In this document: in pieces, positions 39,301 through 49,584 of the stretch
Layout of the letters: each line of letters starts with the position of its first letter
Numbering within the stretch: the stretch's first letter is position 1
Assembly (NCBI GenBank): GCA_019914995.1
Contig: CM034127.1
Span: 4,464,001-4,528,000 of the forward strand
DNA: 64,000 bases
Direction of reading: 5' to 3'
From: Acanthochlamys bracteata
Lineage: Eukaryota > Streptophyta > Magnoliopsida > Pandanales > Velloziaceae
Translations under genes and position numbers: made by a program
The notes under the pieces: model-generated
The model's database searches: none
Told to the model about the DNA's origin: nothing
What the model saw: only the letters and a program-made list of their open reading frames with translations

Positions 39301-40422
39301 AGCTCCGAGGGCCTGGTATAGTCGCATTGAGGCTTATTTCATTAAAACTGATTTTGTGAAATGTCCTTATGAGCATACGATGTTTGTTAAAATTCGAGAT
39401 AAAAAAAAATACTCATTGCCTGCTTGTATGTTGATGACCTCATATTTACTGAAAATTATGCTACAATGTTTGGTGAATTCAAGAAGTCCATGATGATTGA
39501 ATTTGAGATGTCCGATCTTGGTTTTATGCATTATTTTCTTGGCATAGAAGTGATGCAATCAGATTATGAAATTTTTCTCTCTCAAAAGAAGTATGTAGGA
39601 GAAATTTTGAATAGGTATCAAATGAAGGATTGTAATCCTGTAAGTACTCCAATGGAGTGTGGCATGAAGCTGCACAAAGATTGTGACGAAAAGAAAGCTG
39701 ATAGCTCATTATACAAGCAAATTGTAGGCAGTTTGATGTATCTAACTGCAACAAGACCAGATATAATGTATTCTGTAAGTCTAATCAGCAGATACATGGA
39801 AAATCCCACGGAGTTGCATTTGTTAGTGCCAAAAGAATTCTTCGTTACTTGCAGGGAACTAGAGATTTTGGGCTATACTACAAGAATGGGGAAAAATCTA
39901 ACTTGATTGGTTTTACTGACAGTGATTATGCAGGAGATCTAGATGATAGAAGGAGCACATCTGGTTATGTGTTTATGTTTAGAACATGTGCCATTTCATG
40001 GTCATCTAAGAAGCAACCAATTGTCACTTTGTCAAGTACGGAAGCTGAATTTGTTGCAGCTATAGCTTGTGCTTGTCAATCCATATGGCTGAGAAGAATC
40101 CTTGAGGAGCTGAAGTTCAAGCAACCGGGAGCTACTACAATCTTCTGTAACAATAGTTTAACAATCAAATTGTCGAAGAATCCAGTGCTATACGGAAGAA
40201 GCAAGCATATTGATGTGAAGTTTTACTTTTTGAGAGATCTTTTCAAAAATGGAACTAATAATCTGGAATACTGCAAGAGTGAAGACCAAGTTGCTGATAT
40301 ATTAACAAAGGCTCTCAAAAGGGAGTTGTTCGTAAAACTCAGAAAGTTACTAGGTGTTTGTACACTAGACTCAGTCAAGATATTAAACTGAATGTTAGCA
40401 AACATCAGTTTAAGGGAGGGTT

Positions 40423-40701
40423 TGTTGGCAGTATGGTTAGTTATTGAATAAGTCATAGTTGTCCTGATAAATAGTTTTTGCGGTTAGTGATTGTCCTATC
40501 TTTTAAGGAGTTAGTAGGAGAGTGGTTATTAATCAATAATTGTTTTGCACGTTGATTAGTGGTCTTGATTTATGGATCTATTTGTTGGTTATAATGCTTA
40601 TATAAAGGCAACTTAGTTGATGAAAAGAATAGCAAAAAAAAATTTCTTTTTCTTCCTAAATTCAATCTGTCCTCATTGTTCTGCAATTATATTTTTTATC
40701 A
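40423..40701 (+). repeat. 3' LTR of the Ty1/copia fossil
   Basis: It is preceded by a polypurine tract and followed by the CTTAT duplication. It aligns with the 5' LTR over its full length. Confidence 0.93.
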
Positions 40702-41580
40702 CTTATTTCATGCCCGTAAGCAAGTTATCGGAAATACCTTCACCTAGACATTTCGCCAAACAACTGTTGGGCACTCTCCTACTACTAACCAAGAAACAAA
40801 AAGTCACTTCTGTTACAAGAAAAGCTCACCGGAAGGAGATTTTGAACAGCATCAAGCGGCTGCTTGCAGCTGCGCAACATCATTATGGAGAACGATTTCG
40901 AAATTCGGTACATCCTGCAATAACCGCTAACTTCAACCCTTTCTACTCGAAACTCAAATATGGGGCTGGCGCTCGCTATCCAACAGGCAACTTCTTCGCA
41001 AGCTTTACCATAATATCAGCAGACTGCTGCTGCTGTTGGATGTAAGCGCACTTGAACTGGTCGCCATTCTGGCTCGAAATTTGTTAGTCAGGAAACAGAA
41101 TCTCGTGCTTGAATTGGGCTATAGATTCGCGTCATCGCCGAGAAGGTTGTGGACGATATTGCGTGGTCTGGGGTTAGTTTCAGCGTGCCACGAGCAAGGG
41201 AACCAAACTTTTACGGACTACTATTCACCAAACGTTGGCTGGCATAGAAATTTATTAGGCATTTTATCAGCCGTATGTTCTGCTCAACGAAATAAGACTA
41301 TACCGTACTCGAATCCTTAGGAGAATCACACGGTAACACTTGAATGAAACTAAAGCTTGATCACTGAGAAACATTGTGTGCAGTGGCCATTGTCATTCAT
41401 GATCATGACTTGATTAGAAAAAACAATCTAAGAAGACAGCAACTACACAGCTTTCTAAGATAGCTATGGATTTCATAATTCAAAAGCAAAACAGCTTGCT
41501 ATGTTTAACCACCAAATCACAAACCCATTGTCATCAGAATTATTACAAAACAAAGCCTCTCGGCATTGGTTCTTTCTGGC
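40702..41580. other. Between the Ty1/copia element and the At1g65710-like gene
   Basis: Balanced base composition with two plus-strand open stretches (about 40702-41045 and 41036-41320) that look more coding-like than the spacer, e.g. HPAITANFNPFYSKLKYGAG. I recognise no family. They may be a remnant of older sequence into which the copia element inserted. The last 200 bp are the likely 3'UTR of the minus-strand gene. Confidence 0.4.
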
Positions 41581-43707
41581 TCAAGTACTTGCAGCAGCAG
41601 CAATTGGAACAGAAATAGCTCTACCACTAACTCTCCCACCGCCGCTGCCACGGTTGTTGTTAACCTGCTTTTGATCTAGTTCCCTTCTCCTATTGCTTGA
41701 TGTTGGACCAGTTGCTAGTAAACTGTTAGAACTTGAATTGGCTCGCAATCTTCTACCCCTTGATTCCTGCAAACTATGCTGCTGGTGTTGCTGAATCTTA
41801 TTATGGTGACGCTCCGGTGGGCTTAAACCTTCTTCTTCTTGAGCCTCTTCAGCTGTTGCATTTGATCGAGATGTCCAGCACCGATCAGTTGAATCAATGG
41901 AATTCGGTTCGCATGGCAAAGAAGTCCACGGCTGCCCAACGAAGCTGTTGCTCCCTGCCGACTCCTGTGGCTCTGAATCATCGACGAATCCCCTCACTGT
42001 CACATACTTGTGCAAGCTCGGCTCCAAGATATCATCTTTCACAACAATCTCAGACTCCAAGAAAGGCTCCTTTGCCGTAATCAGACTCCGGCTCTCTACT
42101 CTGCTGCTCATTGATGTCTCACTCCTGTTATCAGAGTTGAGATCGGCTACAGCTTCTAAGATTGAACAGGCCTTCGATAGGCAGTCAGGGAGAGTGAATG
42201 TAGTAGTGTTGTTGTGCTGCTGGTGGTTAAGGATGTCTTCAAGAAGCATGGAATTGTAGGCGTTGATCTTGAGAATGGATTCCGGATTGAATCCAAGAAG
42301 ATTGTCCAGATCTCTGGATGATCTCCTCGACGACCGGCTTCTAGCTATAGTTCTTGGGTTGAGATTATCCGGCGCCATTGTTCGTTTAGCATCTTCTTCG
42401 ACGATCTCCGGCTCCGGCAGGGCAGCGCTGCCAACATAACTGCTGCTCTTGTTAGTTCCAGCAGAGATTTTTCCGCCAGTGCCTGTGAAATTCTGTTCAA
42501 GTTTTCGAACTTGTGGGTTGCCTTGCTTACTTGATTTCTGTAACTATCCAAGAAATAAATTTTATGTAAGCCAACAATTAAAACTGTTTGAAGCTTATAA
42601 GATATTGCTAATGGAGTTTCATACCTCAGATTGAGCGATTGGCTTCTTCGAAGGGTGCTGCTGCTGCTGCTGCTCAACTTTGAGAGAGTTTTCATCGAGT
42701 TCTGCCAAAGGGATTCTTCTATAAGGCGACTGCTCCGCCTTCCGTGACGAGCTCTGGCTGAGTGACTGAGGCTGAGGTGCACCATTCTCATTGGAAGCTC
42801 TAGTGTTTGCCGGTGACTGAGACCTCACAGAAGGTGAAGAAGACCTCCTCATCACTGTGTTTGCTTCTGGTAGAGCCGTATTCCGCTTCTCCCTTGCCGG
42901 AACAGAAACCATCTTGCCCGGCTGCTTCGATCGATCTCCGGCTGTAAACCCAGGTCCATCTGATCTCCTTCCCGGAGACCGGCTAGCTCTTCTCGACCCA
43001 TGGCCGTTTCCGCTACTGCTTTTCTCTCTACTCCCAGACCTCTTATGATGTTCCCCATCACCTCTCTCTCTGCTCGGGGTTCGCCGGCGAGGCGAAGGCC
43101 TAGATACAGGCTTCTCCCAGTCATCTTCTTCTTCGCCTTTCCTCGCTCCCTCATCAAAGTCATAACTCCTCTTAGACCCTGAATACCTTTTCCGACTAGG
43201 CGTCTCATGTACGGCATTCGCCTTGCCGGAAGAGCTTCGACTTAGCCGCCCACACTGGATTAGTATAGCATCTACTTCTTCTTTAGTACAACTAGAAGTC
43301 CTTAGCGGAATATGCGGAACGATCTCTTCCAGTACCGCAGACTTCAGTACTCCGCGGCCACCACTTTCTTGAACAACGGTAGTAGTAATCTTCTTCTTCG
43401 GTGTCTCTGGTTTCTTGCTGCTGCCATTGCGATGCTTCTCTTCAGAAGTAGTAGTTGTAGTTGTAGTTGCGGTAGTGTTAGTACTGGTGATTGAAGCAGA
43501 AGAAGAGCTAGTCTTCTTGTTCTGGGTAATAACAAAAACAGGCTTCTTCTCCACTGGTGTCGCTGAAGCAGCAACTTTCTCTTGTACTACTGTTGGAGGA
43601 ACTACCACTTCCTTCACCTTGTCCGATTTCTTCTTCTGTTTGTTTGAAACAGTGGTGGGTGTTTCAGATTCATGGTTCTTTTTCTTCTTACTGAAACAAA
43701 GCCCCAT
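41581..43707 (-). CDS. At1g65710-like basic, serine-rich protein with lipid-anchor N-terminus
   Basis: Two exons, 42625-43707 and 41581-42537, with donor GAG|GTATG and acceptor TTACAG|AAATC in phase; 679 aa. The protein begins MGLCFSKKKK: Gly2 (myristoylation-type), Cys4 (palmitoylation-type) and a lysine run, suggesting plasma-membrane attachment (inference). The block EEVDAILIQCGRLSRSSSGK (about residues 141-160) is the most conserved part of plant proteins annotated as uncharacterized At1g65710-like. The middle is Arg/Ser-rich (RRTPSRERGD, SRRASRSPGRRSDG) with many Ser-Pro sites. The second exon contains TIARSRSSRRSSRDLDNLLG and NPESILKINAYNSMLLEDIL and a C-terminal RRRELDQKQVNNNRG. Molecular function is unknown. 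The protein is mostly disordered, with polyQ (about 42660-42675) and Thr-rich runs; phosphoregulated scaffold is one guess. The AT-rich 5' flank gives no clear TATA box. Confidence 0.85.
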
Positions 43708-44234
43708 GGCTGTTTCACTTCACTCGAAGAAATGAAAACCAAAAGAAAGAAGAGACAGAGAGATTTAAATGGGAGAAATAAAGAAGTTTTTTTTTAAAAT
43801 AATAATATAATAACTTAATAGAAAGAAGTGGAGATGGAGTGGAGTGGTGGGGTCGAAAAAATCGAAGGAAGGCTGCTGGGAGAACTGACAAACAATTCAA
43901 ATGCCTTCAAATTTTTCACACCAACATGTTGCGGTAGAAAGTGATGTTTAACTTTTTCATCGAAACAAGAGCCGTTGGAAGAAGGGGTTGGTGACCGTTT
44001 GGATTTGGATTGGAGCTGCTTGCTGTCGCTTGCCAGGAACAGACCGGAGCTAAAATTTAACTTTTTTTTTCTGTTTCTGTATGTGTTTGTTGTTGGTGGA
44101 GTTCAAAACTCTGATCTAATCTCAATTATATAATACAAAATTGGTTTGAATTTGTAACGGTTATATGGACCATTTTTATGTTTGCCGGAAAATATTATAT
44201 GTTATAGATCTAGTTTGTTTTATATAAAATACTG

Positions 44235-44455
44235 TTTGGTAAAACTTTTCAACTCTTTTTTATTTTAATTTAATTTTATATTTTTAATACATTTTTTATA
44301 ATATTTTATAATTTTTTAAAAATTTAAAAATATTTACATAATAAAAATCTTAGTATTATTTATTCTTATTATTTTTTAAAATAAAAATTATTTTCCAAAA
44401 TCTCTAAATATTTTCATCTAATTTTTTTTTTAAAAAGCACCTCCAAGCATCCCGT
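44235..44455. repeat. MITE-like AT-rich element
   Basis: The left part ACTGTTTGGTAAAACTTTTC and the right end AAGCACCTCCAAGCATCCC (inverted GGGATGCTTGGAGGTGCTT) enclose about 190 bp of A/T. The terminal similarity to the other family members is looser than in the neighbouring element. Confidence 0.45.
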
Positions 44456-44581
44456 AACAATGTCTTTCAAAGAGTTAATGTAGAATTTCTATAGATATTT
44501 ATTTGTTGCTTCATTTATTAGGGTCTACTTATTTATTAACCCTTGAAAATTTTTCAATTTACTCTTCAATGCATTGAGAGT

Positions 44582-44832
44582 GCGTTTGGCACTGCTTATC
44601 AAAAACAACTTTTTAATTTTTCTCTATTTTACATTTTTTAATACATATTTTATAAGTATTTCAAAATTTTATTTAAAAATTTAAATAGTGTAAAAAAATT
44701 CTAAAAAATAAGATCTTTTTATTAAATATTTTTATTTTTTTTTAAATAAAAAAAATAAAACTTATTTTTTTAAAAAAAATAAAAATATTTTTTATTTCAG
44801 AAAAATTCTGTTTCATAAGCACTCCCAAACGC
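44582..44832. repeat. MITE-like element with good terminal inverted repeats
   Basis: The left GCGTTTGGCACTGCTTATC pairs with the right end inverted (GCGTTTGGGAGTGCTTATG) over about 24 bp with few mismatches. The 200-bp interior is nearly pure A/T and self-complementary. No transposase is present, so this is a non-autonomous element. I cannot fix the superfamily because the target duplication is unclear. Confidence 0.7.
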
Positions 44833-45632
44833 CCCTAACCTAAAATTAATATTTAAAAGCCTTCCCAAGAATTAAATGTCCATTTTTATACACATGTTGA
44901 ATAAATTTTCAAATTTCAAAAGCATGTATTTCCCAATCTCATAAGATTGAACCAAAAAAGAAGGTGAAGTTCAAATACGTCAAAGATAAAAAATAATTCT
45001 GTAGTGGATAACAGGCTAAAATGTAATAATTGCATGTAGCTTCTTTGTATCTGGTATGGAAATGAAAAGCGATCTCCAACTTAAAAAGCTCTGACTTGTG
45101 TATCAATAAGGATATACCCCCCTGTGCATACCCGTGCACTAAAAAACCTTACCTTCAGATCATGTTATGCCTTTGACACAGGCTCGGACCAAAATGATGG
45201 CAACTTTCAAACTTTATTATGTTCAAGAACAAAGTGAAAAATAAAACTTCTCCAGATTAGAGGATAATAACCACATAACTCATTGAGATACATCTCAGTT
45301 GCAGGTCACACTACAACAACGTAACAAAGTCCATAAGTAATCAAGTAACGAAACATCCAAACGCAAGAATTCTTGCTTATCTACACACATCATCACAAAA
45401 TCGTTGTAACGGTATGACAGATCATGTAATGATCAAAACAAATGCTTTGAGGCTTGTAATGAAAAGGAATCTTAAACTTAGTTTGGCTAAGATGCCCCCC
45501 ATCAAAATGTTGTTGAAACAATACATCATGTTCAACTTTAGGGTGATTTAGGATATCCTAAAGTTGAACCAGATATATCTTCTATACAACATTTAGTGGG
45601 TGCGCCGTAACCTTGCTTCAACTTCATTTGAT

Positions 45633-45775
45633 AGCTTACCAAAACAAAGAAGTAGCTCATGCATTTCTCAAAAGAAAAAACTACTTACCAAATCGAAGTA
45701 GTAGCTCATGCATTTCTTAAAAGAAAAAGCTGCTTACCAAAACAAAGAATTGTCTCATGCAAATCTCAAAAGTAT
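45633..45775. repeat. Three tandem copies of a 48-bp unit
   Basis: The units start AGCTTACCAAAACAAAGAAG (45633), CTACTTACCAAATCGAAG (45681) and GCTGCTTACCAAAACAAAG (45729), and each goes on to CTCATGCA...TCTCAAAAG. The copies differ at several positions each. Confidence 0.8.
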
Positions 45776-46921
45776 AAGCTCTCAGTCGGGCTGATCGAGC
45801 TAATTATAACGCAGCTTTTCAGCCTTCAAAATATAACTTATCTTTTCAAGCATTTCCAGCTATCAACTTTGGCAACTCAGCAACAAACAGATGCGTCACT
45901 AATAAAGTAACTAAGCATTAACTTATCTAAAATAGTTATGACAGTTTTACGAAAAACACAAGACTAGGCCAGCATGTGTAATCTCTTGGATAGAATCTAG
46001 CAATAAAAGAATGCTTATTAGGAACATTAAAAGAACCTGATAAACTGTACTTATGTATCGAATAATACTTCAATACATAATCAAAATCTTTACTTGATTG
46101 TCAAAGTATGATATATTGTCTATATGAATCATGCAAGGGACTCGTAAAGAAACGCAGATAATCAAGCCATATATGTGAAGCAATATCAAAACAGTATGAT
46201 CATTAAAACAGTGATGGATACCATCTTGGAGAATTTACAGAGTAAGGAAGGTATCTAAACTTGTGGATATCTCCAAGTATCGAAAAACTAAAAGTATCTC
46301 ACAATAGCAAAGAAAAAGTCTCTACAAGTTAGAAAGTATGAAGGGACTGTGTCATATATTGGAGTTATATAAAAGGACGACAAAGCTTAAAATTGTTTTC
46401 AGAGTTACATAAATGGCAAAAGACTTAAATAAAATTTGAACAAAATATCACCAGAAGGCGGTGACTAATTAATAGTAACTTGAAGAAATTATAAATCTAT
46501 AAATTGTACTAGAACAAGAATGCTTCAGGTAAGCCTTTTCAGGCTAACCGATCTAGATGCATCAAAACAGTAAATAGAACCATATCTCACTTGCCGATGA
46601 AACGCCTCAAATCTTAGGCAACTAATATTTCAAATGGCGGTATAGTAGAAGAAGATGGTCAAGAGTCTTTACCATCCAACCGATTTGGCATTAACTTACA
46701 AAGTAAGTCCTAGCGCACTATGGAATAGATCAGGAAAGCTCCCCCACCCTAGCACAAACAAGATAGTGAGAAAAGCCAGACTACAAAGAAAAGGATGCAA
46801 AGTTTAATTTATAATAATTGGCTCCAAATTGTCAAGTTCAACAAATAATTACAAAAACTAAAAGATGACAACCCATCAAAGCAATGCAGGTTACTTATGT
46901 TAGATTATTTCTACACTGACC

Positions 46922-47025
46922 TTTATTTTTTGAGATAAAATGGAATGCCGGTGATTTAAATCCATCCTCTCCTTTGGAGAAGGAATGCCCTACCCACTCC
47001 AGCCATGAGTATTAAGCTCTTTGTA
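46922..47025 (-). mobile_element. Possible tRNA-derived SINE
   Basis: On the minus strand TGGCTGGAGTGGGTAGGGCA resembles an A box and its downstream tRNA-like arm. CTTCTCCAAAGGAGAGG can form a hairpin, and GGATTTAAATC is a degenerate B box. The 3' end TTATCTCAAAAAATAAA is A-rich. Box spacing of about 50 bp is acceptable. No target duplication was found, so this is tentative. Confidence 0.35.
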
Positions 47026-48414
47026 TACTAACCTTCTGTTGAGCTAACAAAAGCATATGCAAAAAGGATTAGATCATCTCTGAGGCAAGGTGAATCTAGC
47101 ACTACTAGCATGGGTGCTGATATGTAATGTGGAAAACTAAAAGTGCAAAAGAGAACAGATCTTTTGATAATTATATACCCTTAACTTTTTGTATTAGTTA
47201 TTTCCATGAGAAGTTACAAACCGTGGAATATAAAAATGAGAAAAGAACAGAAAAGGCAAAAACAAACAAAAAACAAAGAAGATCATCATAAATTTTTGAA
47301 GATGAATTGTGAATTTGCAAATAAAAAAAAAAGGCTACACAAAGAGGTGCATAGACAGTATCAATATTTTTGTATTAAATGGGTATTCCAAAAGGCTAAT
47401 TAGCAACAACATCTTCAAAGTTTGATGAACTCACATTAGTATCATCTGCCCAGTAGCATATTTAGCAGCTGCAGTTTAGGACAATACAAAATACCTTTTT
47501 CCACAAAGAAAGGAAGAAACTGATAACATATTGGAAAAAATGACAGTAGTATTGGATCCATCTGCTGGTTTCTGTAAATTCTGGAAAAAGAACAGTTCAC
47601 CACACTGCTGATCTTTAACTTGCAAATAAATGGATTTAATATCCAGCGGAAAACCAATGTGTTTAAAAGACCTGTGGATAGCATGGTCTGCTTCTGTTCA
47701 CAAAAGATTTGAAGTCTTACAATCTGCAGTCATTCCCTTGATACATTAATAGTTCTGCTATTGGCTAATTTCTGAGAACAAGGCGTAAAACTACTAAACG
47801 AGTATCCTCTATTCTGGCAAGGAAAAGAATAGCTTAACGACAAGAATCTTTATGCTACTTTAAGATTCCTAGAAAGCACAATGAGCACCATTGGCTTAGT
47901 CATGACGAATATTGGAAACTAAGCAACCATACGCTTCAAGGCATACAGAGTTTCAGGTATCAGCAGAGTGAGACTGAAATGATGATCACAAGGGAACTAT
48001 ACAGAGTTATATAGTCATAGCTCAGAGGTGCAAACTATAAATAGAGAGGCCACGCAGATATTTCAAAATAAAGCAAGTACCAAAGCAATATACCGAAACA
48101 CAAATTGTCAAAGAAAATCCATAACGTACTGGCTGTATTCGCTGAAATAGGAACATTCACAGCAGATAGGCCAACTGCAACAAACAATCGAGAGGAAGAT
48201 AAAATGGAAGTATCAGATGTACCACAATGTAATACAAACAACTGCACCATTTTCTACTTCGAATCACTCCTATATCGAATAGAGTAAACACCAATACAAA
48301 TAACAAGCATTAAGCTCAAGATAAACTGTGTTAAAGCATCACTTACTCAGCTATGTGCTAAGATATTTCAATTCCATGTTGTTTCACTAGTGATTAGTTA
48401 TATGAATCAGAAAA

Positions 48415-48873
48415 TCAGTTTGAATCCGATTGGACGAACTCGAACTCATCTTCCTTGAGGTGAGCGAAGAACTTGATCGGCGCTGGCTGGCCATCGACCG
48501 GAAAGAAGAATTCGACTTTGAATGGCAAATTAGCAGAGATTCTTTTCCCTTTCCACAAACCGGCGTACTGCTTGATAGTGCCTTCTAATCCATAGAGGTC
48601 CAAATCCGGCGCCTTAGAAACATGGTAGACCTTAACATGCGCCGTGACCCTAATCCGTGCACCGATTCTAGAAGCTTCTTCTTCTGATGAAGACGAGGAG
48701 GCGGAGGAGGAGACGTCGGTGGTCACGGCGGCGCAGCAGGCGACCGAACGCCTAACTGCAGGAGTAGAGTTACGAGGGAAAGAAGCGGCGGCGAATGAAG
48801 GAGATACGAACACGTGGTGGATTTTGAGTGGCGGAGGAGCGGCGGTGACGCTGGTAGTGGTAGCAGCTGGCAT
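48415..48873 (-). CDS. FTRV: Ferredoxin-thioredoxin reductase, variable chain, chloroplast
   Basis: A single-exon gene, 152 aa. The variable chain forms a heterodimer with the catalytic chain of ferredoxin-thioredoxin reductase, which passes electrons from photosystem-reduced ferredoxin through a 4Fe-4S centre to thioredoxins f and m in the stroma. The first 70 residues, rich in Ala, Ser and Pro with a Glu-rich end, form a chloroplast transit peptide. The mature part (about residues 71-150) is the SH3-like barrel: IGARIRVTAHVKVYHVSK, LYGLEGTIKQY, WKGKRISANLPFKVEF, and HLKEDEFE at the end. The length is usual for plant FTRV precursors. It is transcribed in the same direction as NOC2, about 0.7 kb downstream of it, with no sign of shared regulation. 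The frame is intact. Confidence 0.93.
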   Translation of the reverse strand: MPAATTTSVTAAPPPLKIHHVFVSPSFAAASFPRNSTPAVRRSVACCAAVTTDVSSSASSSSSEEEASRIGARIRVTAHVKVYHVSKAPDLDLYGLEGTIKQYAGLWKGKRISANLPFKVEFFFPVDGQPAPIKFFAHLKEDEFEFVQSDSN

Positions 48874-49584
48874 TTCTGATATATCTTTTTCTCTTCTGTT
48901 GGTGGGATTGAGTGGAGACTTCGTCGAACAATTTTCGGGCAGAAAAAAGCAGATATGTATGTATTCTTTCAGTTATTTTGCAAAGCATTCCGTAAATATT
49001 TTTATTTGGGTACATTTGTGAACAAGATTTGAAGATAATGCTAACCTGAAGAAATGAGATGACAAGGGCTAGGGTATAATAATAGCTAAATATTTTCTTT
49101 GTAGTCCTGATTTGAAAATGTTTCATACATTGCTTATGTTATGTGGTCAGTGGTTTGAAGTGAAGGATAAGGAGGGCACTCAACAAGAGGCATACATGCG
49201 TCCTGATATTTTATTTGGTCTGCTTTGCTTATTGCTGCAAGATTGTACGCCAGCTGCAACATTGACAAAAAACAAGAAATAAAAATAAAAGTCTGAGAAT
49301 AAGAAGTGAAGAATGTGACTGACTTGCAAGAATCCGAAATCAAGGAGATTCTGTCGACAGCCTGATTACCTACAGTAAAAGTTCGATAAACCACACACTG
49401 TAAGTACGTTTCTAAATGTTATCTATCTTCTATGATCTTAAGATTTAGGGTGTAACAAAATGGTCCAGAAAATGCAACTTTCATAAACAAACAATGAATG
49501 CTTTTAGCAACATCTTACAACTTTGGATTTCGATGTTGCTGTAAATCGCCATATTGCGCCACCAGGTGAAGTTTTATTTTCGCC
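48874..49584. other. Spacer between FTRV and NOC2
   Basis: It should contain the FTRV promoter and the NOC2 3'UTR. No conserved coding segment is seen; short minus-strand open frames here look random. Confidence 0.55.

Larger units (their letters stand above)
36097..40701 (+). mobile_element. Ty1/copia LTR retrotransposon, broken fossil
   Basis: A full-length, decayed Ty1/copia (Pseudoviridae) copy on the plus strand. LTRs of about 278 bp (36097-36374, 40423-40701) have TGTTGG...ATCA ends and are flanked by a perfect CTTAT target duplication (36092-36096, 40702-40706). GTGGTATCCGAGC just after the left LTR is a tRNA-Met type primer-binding site; TTAAGGGAGGG before the right LTR is the polypurine tract. 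Parts in the copia order: gag (from about 36450), zinc knuckle CYKCHKYGHYASEC (about 37172-37213), protease VDTGCSNHMSG (about 37336), pre-integrase and integrase (about 37680-38330, with DRGGEYYS and PQQNGISERKNR), reverse transcriptase (about 38830-39500, with YVDD) and RNase H (about 39870-40330, with DSDYAGD). The coding part is broken in several places. The LTRs differ at about 18 of 278 positions (6-7%), so this copy is younger than the Ty3/gypsy one. Confidence 0.94.
43708..48414. other. 4.7-kb region without a recognised gene
   Basis: The first kilobase is the promoter of the At1g65710-like gene plus two AT-rich inverted-repeat elements. From about 45000 to 48400 base composition is less extreme, but no open frame on either strand resembles a known protein. 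The stretch holds a 48-bp triplicate repeat and a possible SINE (listed separately). It could contain noncoding transcripts or a long 3'UTR of the ferredoxin-thioredoxin reductase gene; the sequence alone does not say. Confidence 0.5.

Noticed and set aside
43415-43735. Plus-strand open frame of 106 codons over the At1g65710-like gene
   Set aside because: Antisense shadow of a Ser/Thr/Lys-rich coding exon.
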